Shown: positions 43,689 to 55,776 of the stretch, piece after piece
Position numbering within the stretch: position 1 is the first letter of the stretch
Layout: each line of letters begins with the position of its first letter
Made by a program: the position numbers and the translations under genes
Assembly (NCBI GenBank): GCA_002786025.1
Contig: NHNW01000075.1
Span: 1-64,000, forward strand
Source: Zasmidium citrigriseum
Taxonomy: Eukaryota > Ascomycota > Dothideomycetes > Mycosphaerellales > Mycosphaerellaceae
Length of the DNA: 64,000 nt
Direction: 5' to 3'
Notes under the pieces: model-generated
Seen by the model: the letters and a program-made list of their open reading frames with translations, nothing else
Told to the model about the DNA's origin: nothing
The model's database searches: none

Positions 43689-44588
43689 ATGACTCATTGG
43701 AAATGAGCATATCGCGACTATGGTGGACTTGCAATGCCGGCGAAATGGCGCTACTCGAATCAGCGACATGACCGGCAGCAACAAGCGCATCCACGATTCC
43801 CGAAGACGGCCTGAGCTTTCTAGAGATTGAATCGACATGTACAGCTGTACAGAATGCGCAAAGCAGGGAGAACAACGCTACCCTGCCCATCACTTCACCT
43901 AAGAGACAGAACAAGCCAGAGTTACTACCCCTACGACTTTGAATTGCACAGCGTACACGCGAAGGGCGGCATCTTTCGAAGCACGTTTCTACCTGCATTG
44001 GGATCCGGCGTTTTGGTAATTGATTTTTGGGAATCCAGAGTGTGTGAGAAAGGACGCCAACTATGGTTGAGCGGATGGGTGGAAGAGGAACAGGAACGTT
44101 TTTCGGAATCAGCGGCATTTTTGGGAGCGCGCAGGAATGTTTATATGGTATGAATTGGTCGAGGTGGTGGTCGAGAGATTGAGCTGGGTAGCAGAAGAAG
44201 AATGTGAAATGTCAGCAGTTTTTGGTGCGTGCAGCGGGCTTCTTTTTCTGTTTGACTTTGACATGTGAAAGTGAGCCTGCCAAGCTGACAGGGATCAGCT
44301 CTCCTACTGCCTGTTGCTACGTCAATGGTACAGTGCCGATCCAGGATGGTGGAGGTGAACCTTCTTCATGTACCGTGAGCTCGGAGCTCGAAGTGCACTC
44401 GCCATGCACGAAGGGCCCTGTGCCTGACTTCGGCATCGCTATTCATTCACTTGGCCCCTGAGATGCTGGCTTCCTCCACAGATCCCCTCAAACATCACGA
44501 TTCCCTTAACACCGGATTCAAGGCAAAAACAGACCTTCAAAATACCAAAAAGCTTTTCGTTACAAATACACAGCAATCATAACCTATT
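43689..44588. other. Convergent intergenic region
   Basis: About 900 bases lie between the 3' ends of the kinase and the SAT4-like gene. Frames at 43827-44153 and 44204-44461 carry no domain. Probably long 3' untranslated regions; no gene seen. Confidence 0.5.
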
Positions 44589-45950
44589 CTACCTCCCATG
44601 CGGATTCAACGTATCCCCCGGCTCCGCAAGAACCGACCAGTCCCTCTTCACAACAACGGCAGGCCCCTTCCCTCGACACTCCTCCTGCCCTGAATGTCCA
44701 TCCGAAGAAACACTACTCGTGGGCCCGACTTTCGTCTCCACGGTCCCGTGCGCTTTGTTGATCATCTGGAAACTATCCTCCTCTTCGTCGTCGAGTTTGG
44801 TCAGACCGGCGATGGAAGAGAACATCCCACCTGTAGAGCCTTTTTTGCGGGGTTTGGAGCGGTCGCTCGCAACAGCGAAGGGACCCGTATGAGAGGGTCG
44901 TGCGGAGAGGTCGTTGCCTGTACTCCGGCTCGAGCCGAGGAGTTTATGCAATCCCAGGAGGCGAATGGCGGGTTTCATGCTCGGGAGACAAGCACAGATC
45001 AGTCCGACGTTGACTTCGACGACGGACCAGAGGAGGACTTCTTTCATCTTCCAGGTGTAGTCTGGACTGGCGAGGTCGACGCGCATGAGGTTTACGAGGC
45101 GCACGATGGAGACGACACTGACGAAGCAGCCGAGCATGAAGATGCCGCCGAGCATTAGACGTTGGGCGAGGGGGACGCTGAGGCGCCAGACGTAGCGGAG
45201 GGGCATGAGGAGGAGGAGGATGTCGGTTATTATGTTGGGGACGGAGCCGCCCTGGGTTGAGAAGGTCAGCATATCCTTCAGTCTTTCATTTTGGAGAGGG
45301 TGTTTGCTTACGACATAGATCTCTCGCAGGCCGGAGCATTTTGCGTCTGGTATCGTTGGATCCCATTGAGCGGCGATGGGCTTGCAGCTGAAGACCACGC
45401 CGAAGAACTGGCAGTCACATTAGCTTGACACATCCCAATGGCCCAGAGGTTCGATTCTCACCAATCCAATCAACCACGCCGACACTACTCCAATCATGAC
45501 CAAAATCGGAATCCTCGCTCGAACAGAGAAGAGTCTCCAGTACATGGCCAGGATCGCATACTTGTTCATCGCAATGCAGATGAGATAGATCAGCTGCTCG
45601 GGGAGCAGGAACTCCAGAAAGGTTTTGAGTTCTGGTATTGTCACTTCTGAGCCGACGTGTTTTCCTAGGTCGGGACCAAGGCCTGGAAGCAGCACGTCAG
45701 TATACCTCACTCATCAGGATTCGACGTTGGGGCTGGACTCACCCAACATGCCGATATAGAAGAAGGCATTGGCGAAGACCAGTGCGACAACACACAACGC
45801 ATCATCCCAGCCTAGAGATCCAAAGCCACTCTTTGCAACTCGACACCAGAGTTTGAGTGGGACGACGAGCATGCAGACTGTATATGTCGATATAGCGGAG
45901 CCGAGGAGTCGGCCTCGAAAGGACGAGAGGCTTTCTTCGCCGTCGGCCAT
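44589..45950 (-). CDS. SAT4-like (fungal rhodopsin-like) seven-helix membrane protein
   Basis: It is an integral membrane protein of the fungal SAT4/rhodopsin-like family, related to PTH11-type receptors but without an N-terminal CFEM domain. Exons are 45950-45743, 45682-45462, 45407-45312 and 45251-44589; 395 aa. Seven hydrophobic segments can be placed before the tail. Family marks are LGWDDALCVVA, then YWRLF, then FFGVVFSCKPIAAQW and NIITDILLLLMPL, then the final EVNVGLICACLPSMKP. The cytosolic tail of about 130 residues is Ser/Lys-rich. The 60-nt intron 3 is open in frame and easily missed. An alternative ATG upstream at 46028 exists. Confidence 0.88.
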
Positions 45951-47164
45951 TGTCGCGGTCGATAGTCCTCGTGGCCAACAGTCCTCGCGGTCGACAGTCT
46001 TCGTGTACAGAAAAGGACCGTTCCTCAAAGATTTGCAGGAGAGCGGAGTCAGGCCAATCTATAACGGGGTCCTCATCATGCTGCTTCCAAGAGCCTGGTG
46101 GGGATCAATGTGTCAAGAACAAGGAAAGAATAGAGATCCAGAAGTTCTCATCGAGGAGTTGACCCCATCTTGACTCCCCATTACGGCCAATGCTTCCCCG
46201 AGCAAACGAGCACTGCCCAAACGACGGGCTCAAGTTCCTAGTCGCTAGGCGCTTGTTTTCATGTGAATGGGATCAGATCGTTCTCGGGCTCGCATCTGGG
46301 CCCAAACGGCGACTCGGATTGGCAGTGCCGCAGTGGAGAAGCCGTAGAGGAGATTTTACTAAGAAGAGCCCAGATCCTAGCAGAGGGTATTCTATTTCCT
46401 TGTGGAAAGCTTTTTGGGGGAGGCTCGAGCATCGCTCGTCTGGTCGTGCCACATGTTCCAAGAAATGCAAATAGGCGATGTCCTCTGGGGACTTGTTCTG
46501 GAGATGATCTTCCAGGAAGAGGACGTGAAGGCAGGACGCTTCCTGCTTCGAGATGTATCCCGACATTCCAAGACGACCGTGTAGAGGGTCTCGGTATGAA
46601 AGCCGTGCCGTCGGCTATCCTCGCGTATATACGTCTGCCGAATCCTTGTGAATACCGATCATCAGCCGGCCTTAGCGACGACATCGCGGCGGGTGGAAAA
46701 GGGGTCCGAAAGCTCGTCTAAAGATCTGCCAGGAAGACGACATCCTGGATCGCTGGTCTCAACGTCGTCGTCTCGCTTGCGTCTTTGCGACTCTTAAGCC
46801 TTCGTCCAAGATCTTGGGTCTCGACAACAAAGGGTCTTCAAAGGATGAGGAAGTCAGCCCGCCGAGTTCCATCCGGCAGTTGAAATACCCACCTGCAGTG
46901 CAACAAAGCGCACGCGCAGGCAGGTAGGGAGCCTTGTCCAACGTCCCCAAGCGAGCAACACCGTCTCCTCCAGCTGCAGCATACCATGTCCATCCTCCAC
47001 TTCATCCTGATTGCGGCATCCACTGCGTCCTCGGCCGACACTCGCCAATCACTGGCAAGGAATTGTAACAGCCATGTGATAGTGGGAATCGAAGACCCGC
47101 CTACAAAGCGTCTTTCCCCTCAGACACTCTCCGTGAAACTCCCATTCCTTCGTGAAACGGCAGG
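45951..47164. other. Divergent intergenic region
   Basis: About 1.2 kb separates the SAT4-like gene (minus) and the first P450 (plus). Many overlapping frames on both strands (46190-46721) have no domain support. It should contain both promoters. Confidence 0.5.
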
Positions 47165-48885
47165 ATGGCGACTGTCGCTCAGAGCGTCTTTCCGATGGTC
47201 CAAGGGCCTATTTCGTTCTCGTCGTATCCGCATCTCCTTGGCTTGGTCGCTGCGATTGCGGTTGTGGCAGTTTTGGGAGTTGCTTTCTATCGTTTGCATC
47301 TTCATCCTCTTGCGAAGTTTCCTGGGCCTTTCTGGGCTCGCCTCACGACCTTTCCCTCGTACTGGCATACTTTGAAGGGTGACCGCCATGTCTGGCTCTG
47401 GCAGCTTCAGCAGCAATATGGTGAGCTCTCTCGCCAACATCGAACCATCCGCACCACATACTAACATCTCTTCCCAATTCTTCAGGCACAACTTTCCGCT
47501 ACCGCCCCGACGCAGTCGTCATAAACACCCCAACCGGCTACCGCACAATCTTTGGCGCAAAAGGCAACGTCAGGAAAAGTGACTACTACCGCGTCTGGCC
47601 AAGCGATGCCTCCATGAACAACACCTGGAATGCCACCGATGTCAAGACGCACGCCCCCAAGCGCCGCGTCCTCAACCATGCCTTCTCCGACAAAGCCCTG
47701 CGATCCGCAGAGCCCTTCGTCCAATCGAACGCCGAGCGATGGTGCGAGTTGATCGCAGAGAAGATCCCACAAGGCGAGGAGTCTTGGAGTCCTTCGTTCA
47801 ACATGGCCCACGAGATCAATCACCTGGTCTTCGACATCCTCGGCGACCTGTGCTTCGGCAAGAGTTTCGACATGAAAGAGGCAGGCTCCAAGGTCCGACA
47901 CATTCCAGAACTTCTCGCAGACTTCCTCGTCCTGATGCACCCCATCGCCTTCTCGCCTTTTGCAGACTGGTGGGTCTGGCTCAAACCTCGCGGGCTCGAC
48001 AAACTCATCTCCCTCGCCGCTCCACCAGCTCTCATCAACTGGCAAAACTTCGTATCCGACTGCCTCACCAGACGCACAAAAGTCCAAAACGAGCTGGAAG
48101 CGTCGCCCAAGCCTGAGTCCGAAGTCCGCAAAGACTTCTTCTACTACCTCTTCGGCGCCAAAGATCCCGAGACCGGCAAAGGCTACAGTCTCGATGAGCT
48201 GTACAACGAATGCGAACTGTTGATCATCGCGGGCTCTGACACCACCTCGATCGTCATGTCCGCGATGATGTTCTACCTGGCGCGAAACCCTGCGATCCAG
48301 GAGCGTATCGCCGAAGAGGTGTCGTCCAAATTCTCGAGCGCGGAGGAGATTCAGTCAGGACCCAATCTTCAGGCCTGCACATACCTGCGTGCTTTCATCC
48401 AGGAAGCCTGCCGCATGACACCTCCCGTTGCCGCGGAGCCAGCACGCCACGTCCGTCCCGGAGGCACATGGGTCGAGGGTAACTTCTTTCCTGAGGGTAC
48501 CCAGCTCTCTACGGGACTATACTGCCTCAGCTACAACGAAGCCGTCTATCCCGAACCCTTCAAATTCAAGCCGGAGCGATGGATTGTAGGAGAAGGCGGT
48601 ACAACTCCCGAGAGTCTAGCATTAGCTGAGAGTGGCTTCTGCGCTTTCCTGACGGGTTCGAGAGGTTGCATCGGAAAGAATCTGGCTTGGTTGGAGATGA
48701 TGCTTGTGATGGCCAAGTTGGTGTGGAAGTTTGAGATGAGGCAGGACGAGAAGAACCATTTGGGCGCTGGTAATGCGAATGGACCGCCAGGACGGAGAGA
48801 GGTCGAGCAGTACCAAGTCCAGGATGCATATGTCGCGATGAGAGATGGACCGATGGTGCAGTTCAAGAGGAGAGTGCACTCCTGA
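47165..48885 (+). CDS. Cytochrome P450 monooxygenase
   Basis: It is a membrane-anchored haem-thiolate monooxygenase. Exons are 47165-47420 and 47486-48885 (65-nt intron with CTAAC); 551 aa, a normal microsomal P450 length. An N-terminal anchor (HLLGLVAAIAVVAVLGVAFY) is followed by the Pro-rich hinge HPLAKFPGP. The oxygen-binding I-helix AGSDTTS is at about 335. The ExxR pair is in EACRM at about 392, the PERW motif follows, and the haem loop FLTGSRGCIGKNLA is at about 473. Substrate unknown. It is convergent with the F-box/LRR-like gene, only 70 bases away. Confidence 0.93.
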
Positions 48886-48955
48886 AAGCTTGGATGGGAG
48901 GTAGTGAATGTTGTGTACAGTCAGCATTGTGCCAAGAATCAGTTCACAATCGACT

Positions 48956-50568
48956 TCATCTTTTCCTCTGCCCAAAATTCAAAGTACCAGGGTCGAGTGA
49001 TGGTCGTTTTCCAAGTTTCTTTTGACCCTCGCGAGCTGGTGCTCCATTTTCTGCAGGCGCCACCTTCTTCGTAGGGATCCTGTTCTTCGAAAAGTCCCAC
49101 TGACCATTCCATTCCCTGGCCCCAATATCCCCTGCCAACCAATCGAAAACCTCCCGACCGAACCATGTGCGACTATTGTCCATGTATCGTTGTGCGAGCT
49201 CAAAATCGTGGAGAGTGACCGCATCGCGATCGTCAGGGTCGAGCCCTAGACAAGGCACGGAGAACTCTGCGGTCTGGAGGTTGCAGTCTCGGAGAGCCAG
49301 TACCACGCTCTTCATGTCTTCAGCGACATTACTGGGGAATGTCAGTACAAACTCCCACATGTGTTGATCTCCTTCTCGGACGCTTGGAACACTTACGACT
49401 TGTCAACGAAGAGCACATTCTGAAATCTCACTTGTTTCAGTTTTCCCTTATAGGCCTCCAGGATTCTTCGAATGCAATGCGCCATCAAGTGATCGGGCGT
49501 TCCCGAGCAGCCTCTGATACTTAACTGCTCCAGGTCCGGAAAGATACCAGAAGCTGGGCCGTCCTCCACAAGGTAGTGCTGGAGCGCGAACGACATGTCC
49601 GAGACTCCCCAATCCGGGACGATCCTGCTGGTATGGCTCCCGGCGAGGCGCGCTTGCCACTCCTTATCATTCAACGACTTGACAAAAATCGTCAGACTTC
49701 GAAGACCCTTCGCTCTGGGTAGCAAATACTTCCAGTCCGCATAGTTTGGTTGAGGGCCAGTGAGGGTCATGTGCTGCACCTCATCCAAAATCACGAACCC
49801 CTTCATCAAAAGCATGCTGGACCAGCCCATGTAGGGATCCAACAGCTTCCAGCGCATACCGTGATCTCTAGGAAGAGGCTGGCCAAGGTTGACAGATTTG
49901 AGTTTCAGACCAGCCCAGGCAAGAATGCCGTATAGCATCTCTGTGTCGGTCCATTCCATCACTTCGAAACAGCCCTTTTTCCAGAATTCCTGACGGTCCT
50001 CACGGCCAACTGGCACGACTACTCTCTTGGTCAAAGCGTGTGAGATAATCGTGGCGCGAGGGACGGGGAACCATCCTTCTTCGTCGGCATTGTCCAGGTA
50101 CGAAAGTCTACTCAGTCTCGGGAGTAGACTCTCTCCAAATTTTGTTGGGTGAAGAGCCCGAAGCAAAGAGCGATAATGCCTCAGCCAAGCTCGCCTGTCT
50201 GGCGGAGTCTGCCAGTTGGTGCTGCCTGCACTGCTGCCGTTCCCTGATCTCATGCCACTCTGAACCATGGCGGCATGCTCGACATTCAATCCTACTGTAC
50301 CCGCGTTTGCTGGCCAAGGATACCCGATGCGAGTCTCATGATCGCCGTGTCCTCTTTCCTCTCTTTGCTGCATGGCTGCGTCGGAGATGCCAAGTATGAC
50401 TAGCTCTTCGATAAACTTGCGAGACTCAACCGCAAAGCTGTTGGTATTGTTGCAGAATGCGATGATCTCGGGCAATCTGGTTGGGTGTAGGTAGAGCCTG
50501 GTCCAGGTGCGGGGTGTCTTGGGTGGCATCGTGTTGCAGGGAAGGCGTAGACCAAGTTCCTCGTTCAA
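48956..50568 (-). CDS. F-box/leucine-rich-repeat-like protein, 5' end uncertain
   Basis: Exons are 50568-49397 and 49331-48956, joined by a 65-nt intron that restores the frame (VDK-S-NVAEDM); about 515 aa are visible. Repeated leucine-rich stretches (FIEELVILGIS, LLPRLSRLSYLD, LKLKSVNLG, LRSLTIFVKSL, FPDLEQLSIRGC) look like irregular LRRs of fungal F-box proteins. The frame lacks an ATG at its 5' end. Just upstream, DLCDIISRIASTYSLNEEL resembles an F-box, so at least one more exon is expected between 50570 and 51050. It may act as a substrate adaptor in SCF ubiquitin ligases, by analogy only. Confidence 0.7.
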
Positions 50569-51091
50569 TGAATACGTTGATGCGATGCGAGAGATGATGT
50601 CGCAAAGGTCCTGTGAAATGCCGGTGAGCGATGCTGGGTGTTGCTGACGCTGTGTTGCTGTGGTTCAAGGAAGCGTTTTCGAACGTGGGAAGCATCTGAA
50701 GTGTTTTCCGCTCCTTCTTCCTCGTATTGCATGGCAGGCAAGCACCTTCTGAAGAGTGTGATTCTGCAAGTGCCATTTTCTTCGTCGTTGGAGCTTGGCG
50801 CTTTCCCATCGGCTCTGTAACAAGTGCGTCGGAAGTCTTCACACTCGCTGATTGGAAGTTGATACTGGGCCCGTCTGATGGAGGCGAGTGCTCGAGATGC
50901 GTACTCAGCGATACATTTGGACGGTCGAGTCTTCCATATGTTATTCGAAAGCACACTGAAGCAGGTACATGCAAGAGGGTGAGATTTGCCGACATCTCTG
51001 TATTCTCAATGGTATCTCGAAGGAGTCGAAAGCATCCTGTATCTCTCACAAAACGCCAGCGCTATGCAATTAGCAGAAACATACTCTCGTC
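50569..51091. other. Intergenic region, may hold a missing first exon
   Basis: About 520 bases lie between the F-box/LRR-like gene and the ABC1 kinase, both on the minus strand. Overlapping minus-strand frames exist (50426-51049 and 50565-50954). One of them probably supplies the first exon of the F-box/LRR-like gene, but I could not choose a splice pair. Confidence 0.4.
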
Positions 51092-53242
51092 TCAAATATT
51101 CGGTGACAACTGATCATACTTGACGCACATCTCCACGCTCTCAATACTCGCCTGCAAAAATTTCCTCGCTTCCAATCCAGCCCAAACCTTGACCATTGAT
51201 AGGTCGCCGGACTGGAGCATCGACTTGCTATTCTGGGCCCCGAGTTGTCGGAGTATGGGGAGCGCACTGTTGAATATTAGCAAAGCAAAGTACGATGGAA
51301 GGGAAAAGATGACTTACCCAGAGAACAAATCCAAATCAGGGTCGAGATTCCGCCCAATACCTTCCAATAGCAAGATGGAAAGCACGACATTGACAAAATC
51401 GCCCTCCAATCTCACATGATGCGAGCGGACCATATCCAGCACCTCGTTCAAGATGTCACCAATCTTAATGTTGCCGAGCGCAAACGTCCGGCTCTTGACA
51501 CCGAGAACGAGGTGCTGCATCCGCAAAGCGAAGATCTCCTTGTCGATGACTGCGTCAGGTTGCCTGCACCTTTCGACCATGAGGTGGCCGGCTTTGTAGC
51601 CATCGAATTCGGCGACGGCCTTGAATAGGTCCAGGAAGTTGGTGCGGTTTGTCTCATTGAGCTCGGTTACCAGTCCCGTGTCGATGAAGATGAGCTGTGG
51701 ACGGAAGCCTTCCTTGTCGATCTGAGACAGCGTCTTGACCCAAGCTGACTTGTCATGGCGGTATGGCCGAAGTCGAGACAGAACCTCTTCTGTGACGTCG
51801 GTAGAGTCGACAACGTCTGGCTTTGGGTTTCCAATCACCTTCTCCTTCCATTCCTTGAGTTGTGCGCGGTCGTGGATGGTGGCCGGTTTGTAGAAGCGGA
51901 CCATGATATTGCCAGGGTGCAGATCGGCGTGGATGAAGTTGTCAATGAGCAGCATGTGCAGGAAAGCATCGAGTCCTTCGTCCGCGATCTCTTTCTGGAA
52001 GACACCGCCTCCGTTCTCGAGGAAGTGTTCTAGCGGAATGCCGGTAGCGAACTCTTCAACCAAGACCTGTCTTGAGGTGTACTGCGTGTATGGGTAAGGG
52101 AACCAGGCCGTAGATCGGTTGCGGAAGTTCTTCCTGAAGATGGTCAAGTTTGCAGACTCTATCCGCAGATCCAGCTGCAATCGCATCATCTCGCCGAACT
52201 GCTTGACTTCGTCAGGGAACGACAGCCATTCCATCGTTGGGATCGCATTGATCACGTTCGCGAAGAAGCCCATGATCTTCAGATCTCGCCTCACAATCCT
52301 CTCGATCTTCGGATGCAGCACTTTGATCGCAACATATGTCGACGGTATCCGCTCAGGCGTACTCTTCAGCAGGGGATCCACCGTCTTCAACGCCCGCTCC
52401 CTGAGGTTCAAATGCTCAGAAGAGTCCTTCACGTCCTTCCCACTGACCGCCAGACCGGGCTTCAGTTTCGCCTTGTAAACCTGCGCAATTGCCCCAACAC
52501 CCAGCGGCTTCTCTTGAAACTCATCGAAGATCTCCTCAAACCTCATCCCAAAAGCTCTTTCAATCGTCTGCTTCGTAACCTTGAGCGAATGCGCCGGCGC
52601 ATTGGAGTGCAGCGAGGACATGATCATACACATCTCCTTAGGAAAGATATCCGTCCTACTCGCCGCCCACTGCCCCAACTTGATAAACGCCGCGCCCGCC
52701 CTCTCCATCGACGCGACCAAGAAGCCGTACCACCACAGCGTCCCGCTCCTCTCATCATCTCGTTCCCTCTGCCGTGCGCCGAACCAAATCACCGGCACAG
52801 TCAGAATAACCGGCACGAAAATAACCACCAGATGCAAAAACCGAATCCCCGTCGCGATGGGCTCAACAATCCATGTATCCAAAAACCTCCATATACTGCG
52901 TCTAAACTTTTTCGAGTTCTTCAGTCTGTCCGGCACAGACTCTGCCAGCTCCTGTCGTGATATCTCGAGCATGTGCTCTTCGTGTGTCATGCCATTGCCG
53001 TTCTCTTCATCTTCCGCGATCTGGACGAAAGCCGCGGGACTGAGGGCTGCGATGAGAAGAGTGCCGCCTTTGACCGGCGCGGGTGGTGCTTTGAATGTCT
53101 GGCGGACATTTCGTAGGATCGAGAAGTTCTTTGCGCTCCGGCCGCTATGGAGGGTGTATTGGATGTGTCGGAGGACCTGTGGCCGTACAGGTTGGCTGCC
53201 GAATCGCAGACATGTCCGGCCAAGGGAGAAGGCGGCTCGCAT
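51092..53242 (-). CDS. ABC1/ADCK atypical kinase, ADCK2/Cqd1-like, mitochondrial
   Basis: It is a member of the UbiB/ABC1/ADCK atypical kinase family, which acts on coenzyme Q biology and lipid homeostasis in mitochondria. Exons are 53242-51318 and 51266-51092 (51-nt intron); 699 aa. The first about 45 residues are Arg/Ser-rich without acids, as in a mitochondrial presequence. A membrane segment follows at about 135-165 (FLHLVVIFVPVILTVPVIWF). Family motifs are AAFIKLGQWAASR (KxGQ), VAIKVLHP, FIHADLHPGNI and FIDTGLV in place of DFG. The closest type appears to be ADCK2/yeast Cqd1, judged from the WWYGFLVASMERAG context; I am less sure of the subgroup than of the family. Confidence 0.9.
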
Positions 53243-53603
53243 GCTTGAAGGCGGGCGTTCACCACCGATCGAGGCTTCGTATCATCATACGCAGGTTTTC
53301 CAAATTTGTTCGTGTCGATCGTTCCTAAGGTATCTCGCTCTGGACGGTGTTGAGGATGAGGATGTCTGCTGGGATCGACGGCGTGTTTTGTTGATTCCCG
53401 GCTCGAGCATGACGTAGCTACGGATCACATGCAACGAAAGAAAAGTAGAAACACACGAAACACATCTAATATCGTTCAATCATTGATCTATGGGGTATCA
53501 TAGGGTTCTCGCGATCTCAAAATCTAAGACTGTATAGCATCTAGCAGAGAGCAACATTCATGTATGTGTTATTCGTTCCCCAACGCCAACGCTGCCCATG
53601 AAA
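53243..53603. other. Intergenic region
   Basis: About 360 bases hold the ABC1 kinase promoter and the 3' end of the deacetylase gene. No gene seen. Confidence 0.5.
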
Positions 53604-54908
53604 TCAAACGCCGAATTTTGGGTCCTCCCTGTCATGAACCATCATGCCAAACTTCCAGACTTGGTCAACCTCCAACACTCTCTTGCCATCTGCCTCCTCT
53701 CTGGCGTCCAAGATCAGAAGGTCGGCGTCTGCATCCGCCTCAAGTGTACCCTTGACTTTGTCCAGGCCTAGCATCTTGGCCGGGGTAGAAGTCACCGCGG
53801 CAATGACCTGGGGCAGAGAGGCGTGAGTCCATGTCCAGAAGTTGCTTGCACATTCAATCAAACTGGCAGATGAGCCAGCGATCTTGTCTGTTCCTTCCAG
53901 CGTCAAAAGAGTGCCCTTCTTCACGAAGCGGTCGCCGTTCGTCCAGTCGTAAACTCCATCGGGCTGTCCAACGGTCTTCATGGCATCTGTCACTAGGATG
54001 AAGCCATCAGGGTGTGCATTCCAAGCGATCTTCACCGTCGTCGGATGCAGATGGATCCCGTCTGAGATGACTCCATAGTAAGGACGCTGCTTTTCCTCCG
54101 CCTTGCCCAGCACCCCGAAGATTCCTGGGTTACGGTGGTGGAGAGGTCGCATAGCGTTGAACAAGTGGGTGATCATGGTCGCTCCATTTTCGATTGCTTC
54201 GCCAGCCTGCTCATATGTCGCCTCGGTATGTCCGATTGAGAAGACTATGCCACGCTTGGTGACCTCCGAAACCAGTGAGCTCACCCCAGGAACCTCTGGC
54301 GCCGCAGTGATCTTGGTGATCGGCGAACGTCCATCTCTTGGTAGATTCTCCGCTCCATAGCATGCTTCAAGGTCTGCAAAGCCATTCGGCGCTTCTTGGA
54401 GCACTTCTTGGCTATGGATGCCATTCTTTGATGGTGAGATGAATGGACCTTCGCAGTGTGCGCCCAAGCTCTCAGACCCTTCCAACGGATTTCTGCTGCC
54501 ACCACTTGGACCAAGGTATGGCAGTGCCTTATGATACACCTCTGGCTTTTGGCTTGGAATGGTGGGAAGGTAGCTGGTGACTCCCGTCCTGACCAAGTGC
54601 CGATTCAATCGCTTGAGACCTTTGGCGTAGACACTCATGTCCTCAGGAATGGTCGAGAAGTCATAGCCAAAGGCGCCATTGAACTGGACATCGATGAATC
54701 CCGGTGCCAGGATCTTGCCTTTGAGGTCGATGACTTCATCCGGCACAACGTGGTGTTCGTAGAAGACCTCCTGGCTATGGAGAATCTTGCCAGTGACAGA
54801 CGAGATCCATAGGTCTTCTTCGACGATTCTGTCGCCCTTGATCAGGCGACCACCAGTGAGCCGCGTGACACCAGTGCGTGGTCGTTCTGGGGAAACGGCG
54901 ATTGGCAT
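53604..54908 (-). CDS. DAC1: N-acetylglucosamine-6-phosphate deacetylase
   Basis: The enzyme removes acetate from GlcNAc-6-phosphate to give glucosamine-6-phosphate, the first committed step of GlcNAc use after phosphorylation. Single exon, 434 aa from ATG 54908; the frame is open further upstream, but this start fits the family length. Amidohydrolase marks are PGFIDVQFNGAFGYDF at about 69-84, the metal-site Glu in HCEGPF at about 151, GHTEA at about 225, HLFNAM at about 246, and the catalytic Asp in TDAM at about 306. It is divergent from the Ngs1-like gene with 868 bases between the starts, matching the GlcNAc gene clusters known in fungi. Confidence 0.95.
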   Translation of the reverse strand: MPIAVSPERPRTGVTRLTGGRLIKGDRIVEEDLWISSVTGKILHSQEVFYEHHVVPDEVIDLKGKILAPGFIDVQFNGAFGYDFSTIPEDMSVYAKGLKRLNRHLVRTGVTSYLPTIPSQKPEVYHKALPYLGPSGGSRNPLEGSESLGAHCEGPFISPSKNGIHSQEVLQEAPNGFADLEACYGAENLPRDGRSPITKITAAPEVPGVSSLVSEVTKRGIVFSIGHTEATYEQAGEAIENGATMITHLFNAMRPLHHRNPGIFGVLGKAEEKQRPYYGVISDGIHLHPTTVKIAWNAHPDGFILVTDAMKTVGQPDGVYDWTNGDRFVKKGTLLTLEGTDKIAGSSASLIECASNFWTWTHASLPQVIAAVTSTPAKMLGLDKVKGTLEADADADLLILDAREEADGKRVLEVDQVWKFGMMVHDREDPKFGV

Positions 54909-55776
54909 TTTCGGAGAGCTGCAAGTAAGCAAGTGGCCAGCACTTTTCAGGTGAGATTTCTTAGGGATTGTTAGGAGTAAGAGCAAAGGAAAAGAGAGTG
55001 GAGGACGAAGGAATGTTGAAGACAGCAGGGCGTAAGAGAAAGTCAGGGTTCCATTGCCTTGAGAGGGATAGCAGACTGGCGGCCGGATGGCGTAGGAAGG
55101 ACAGCAGCAACGTGTATCGTCGAGACGTCACTGCCGGAGCTGCGTTGCTTTGTGGCAGCTTGCTATCGAACGCCGCCGGACGCATGTCGTCGGCCTATCG
55201 TGGCGTGGGCCGGGGAGCTGTAGCAGGTGCAATCCAATCGTTACATCACGCGGTCGGCGAAAGGGTTTGCGACGTGAGGTTGCATGGAGAGGATGAAGAA
55301 GAACAAGACACCCTCAGAACTTGCCGCCCCACTTTGCCCAAGCATTAGGATGTCATTGGCTCGGCAGCAGCCGCCTAAGCGATACAACGTCGAACCTCAG
55401 CTGGGGCGGCTGGTAAGCAAACCAAATCCACTTGCGCTGCTACATCGCGCATCGCATCGCTTGCATCGCATGCCATTGAGTTAGGCTCTCGTTCTTCCGG
55501 TACTTAGCCGGTGGCTTCATTCACTTACCTGGAAATCGCATCGGCCCGCCCAACGTAGCAAGCCGGTCCCCCGTCCGAGTGAGCACGAGACTCCCCGAAA
55601 CCAGCCAACCTGCCATCACAGGATGAGCGTCGTGTCAAGGTAGCAGAGCTAGATCCACCTCGACCAGACTGTGTTCAGGCCTGGTCACGGCACTTATCCC
55701 GTGCTTTCAAGTACCTGGGTGATTGGGTTCTTGGCTGTTGGATGCATGCCATCTGTCCTCACCCGGCTCGGCCAGG
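54909..55776. promoter_or_regulatory. Shared divergent promoter of the GlcNAc pair
   Basis: This is the only sequence between the deacetylase and the Ngs1-like gene, so it should carry the control sites of both. Frames inside (54968-55348, 55284-55484) show no domain. I could not assign a specific regulator motif by eye. Repeated CGTCG/CGACG and GCATCGC words occur, the latter near 55445-55470. Confidence 0.5.

Noticed and set aside
46190..46721. Several overlapping frames of 90-150 codons on both strands
   Set aside because: They have no start context, domain or consistent frame; open by chance in GC-balanced intergenic DNA.
52313..53417. Plus-strand frames of 215 and 278 codons opposite the ABC1 kinase
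   Set aside because: They are shadows of the well-supported minus-strand gene.
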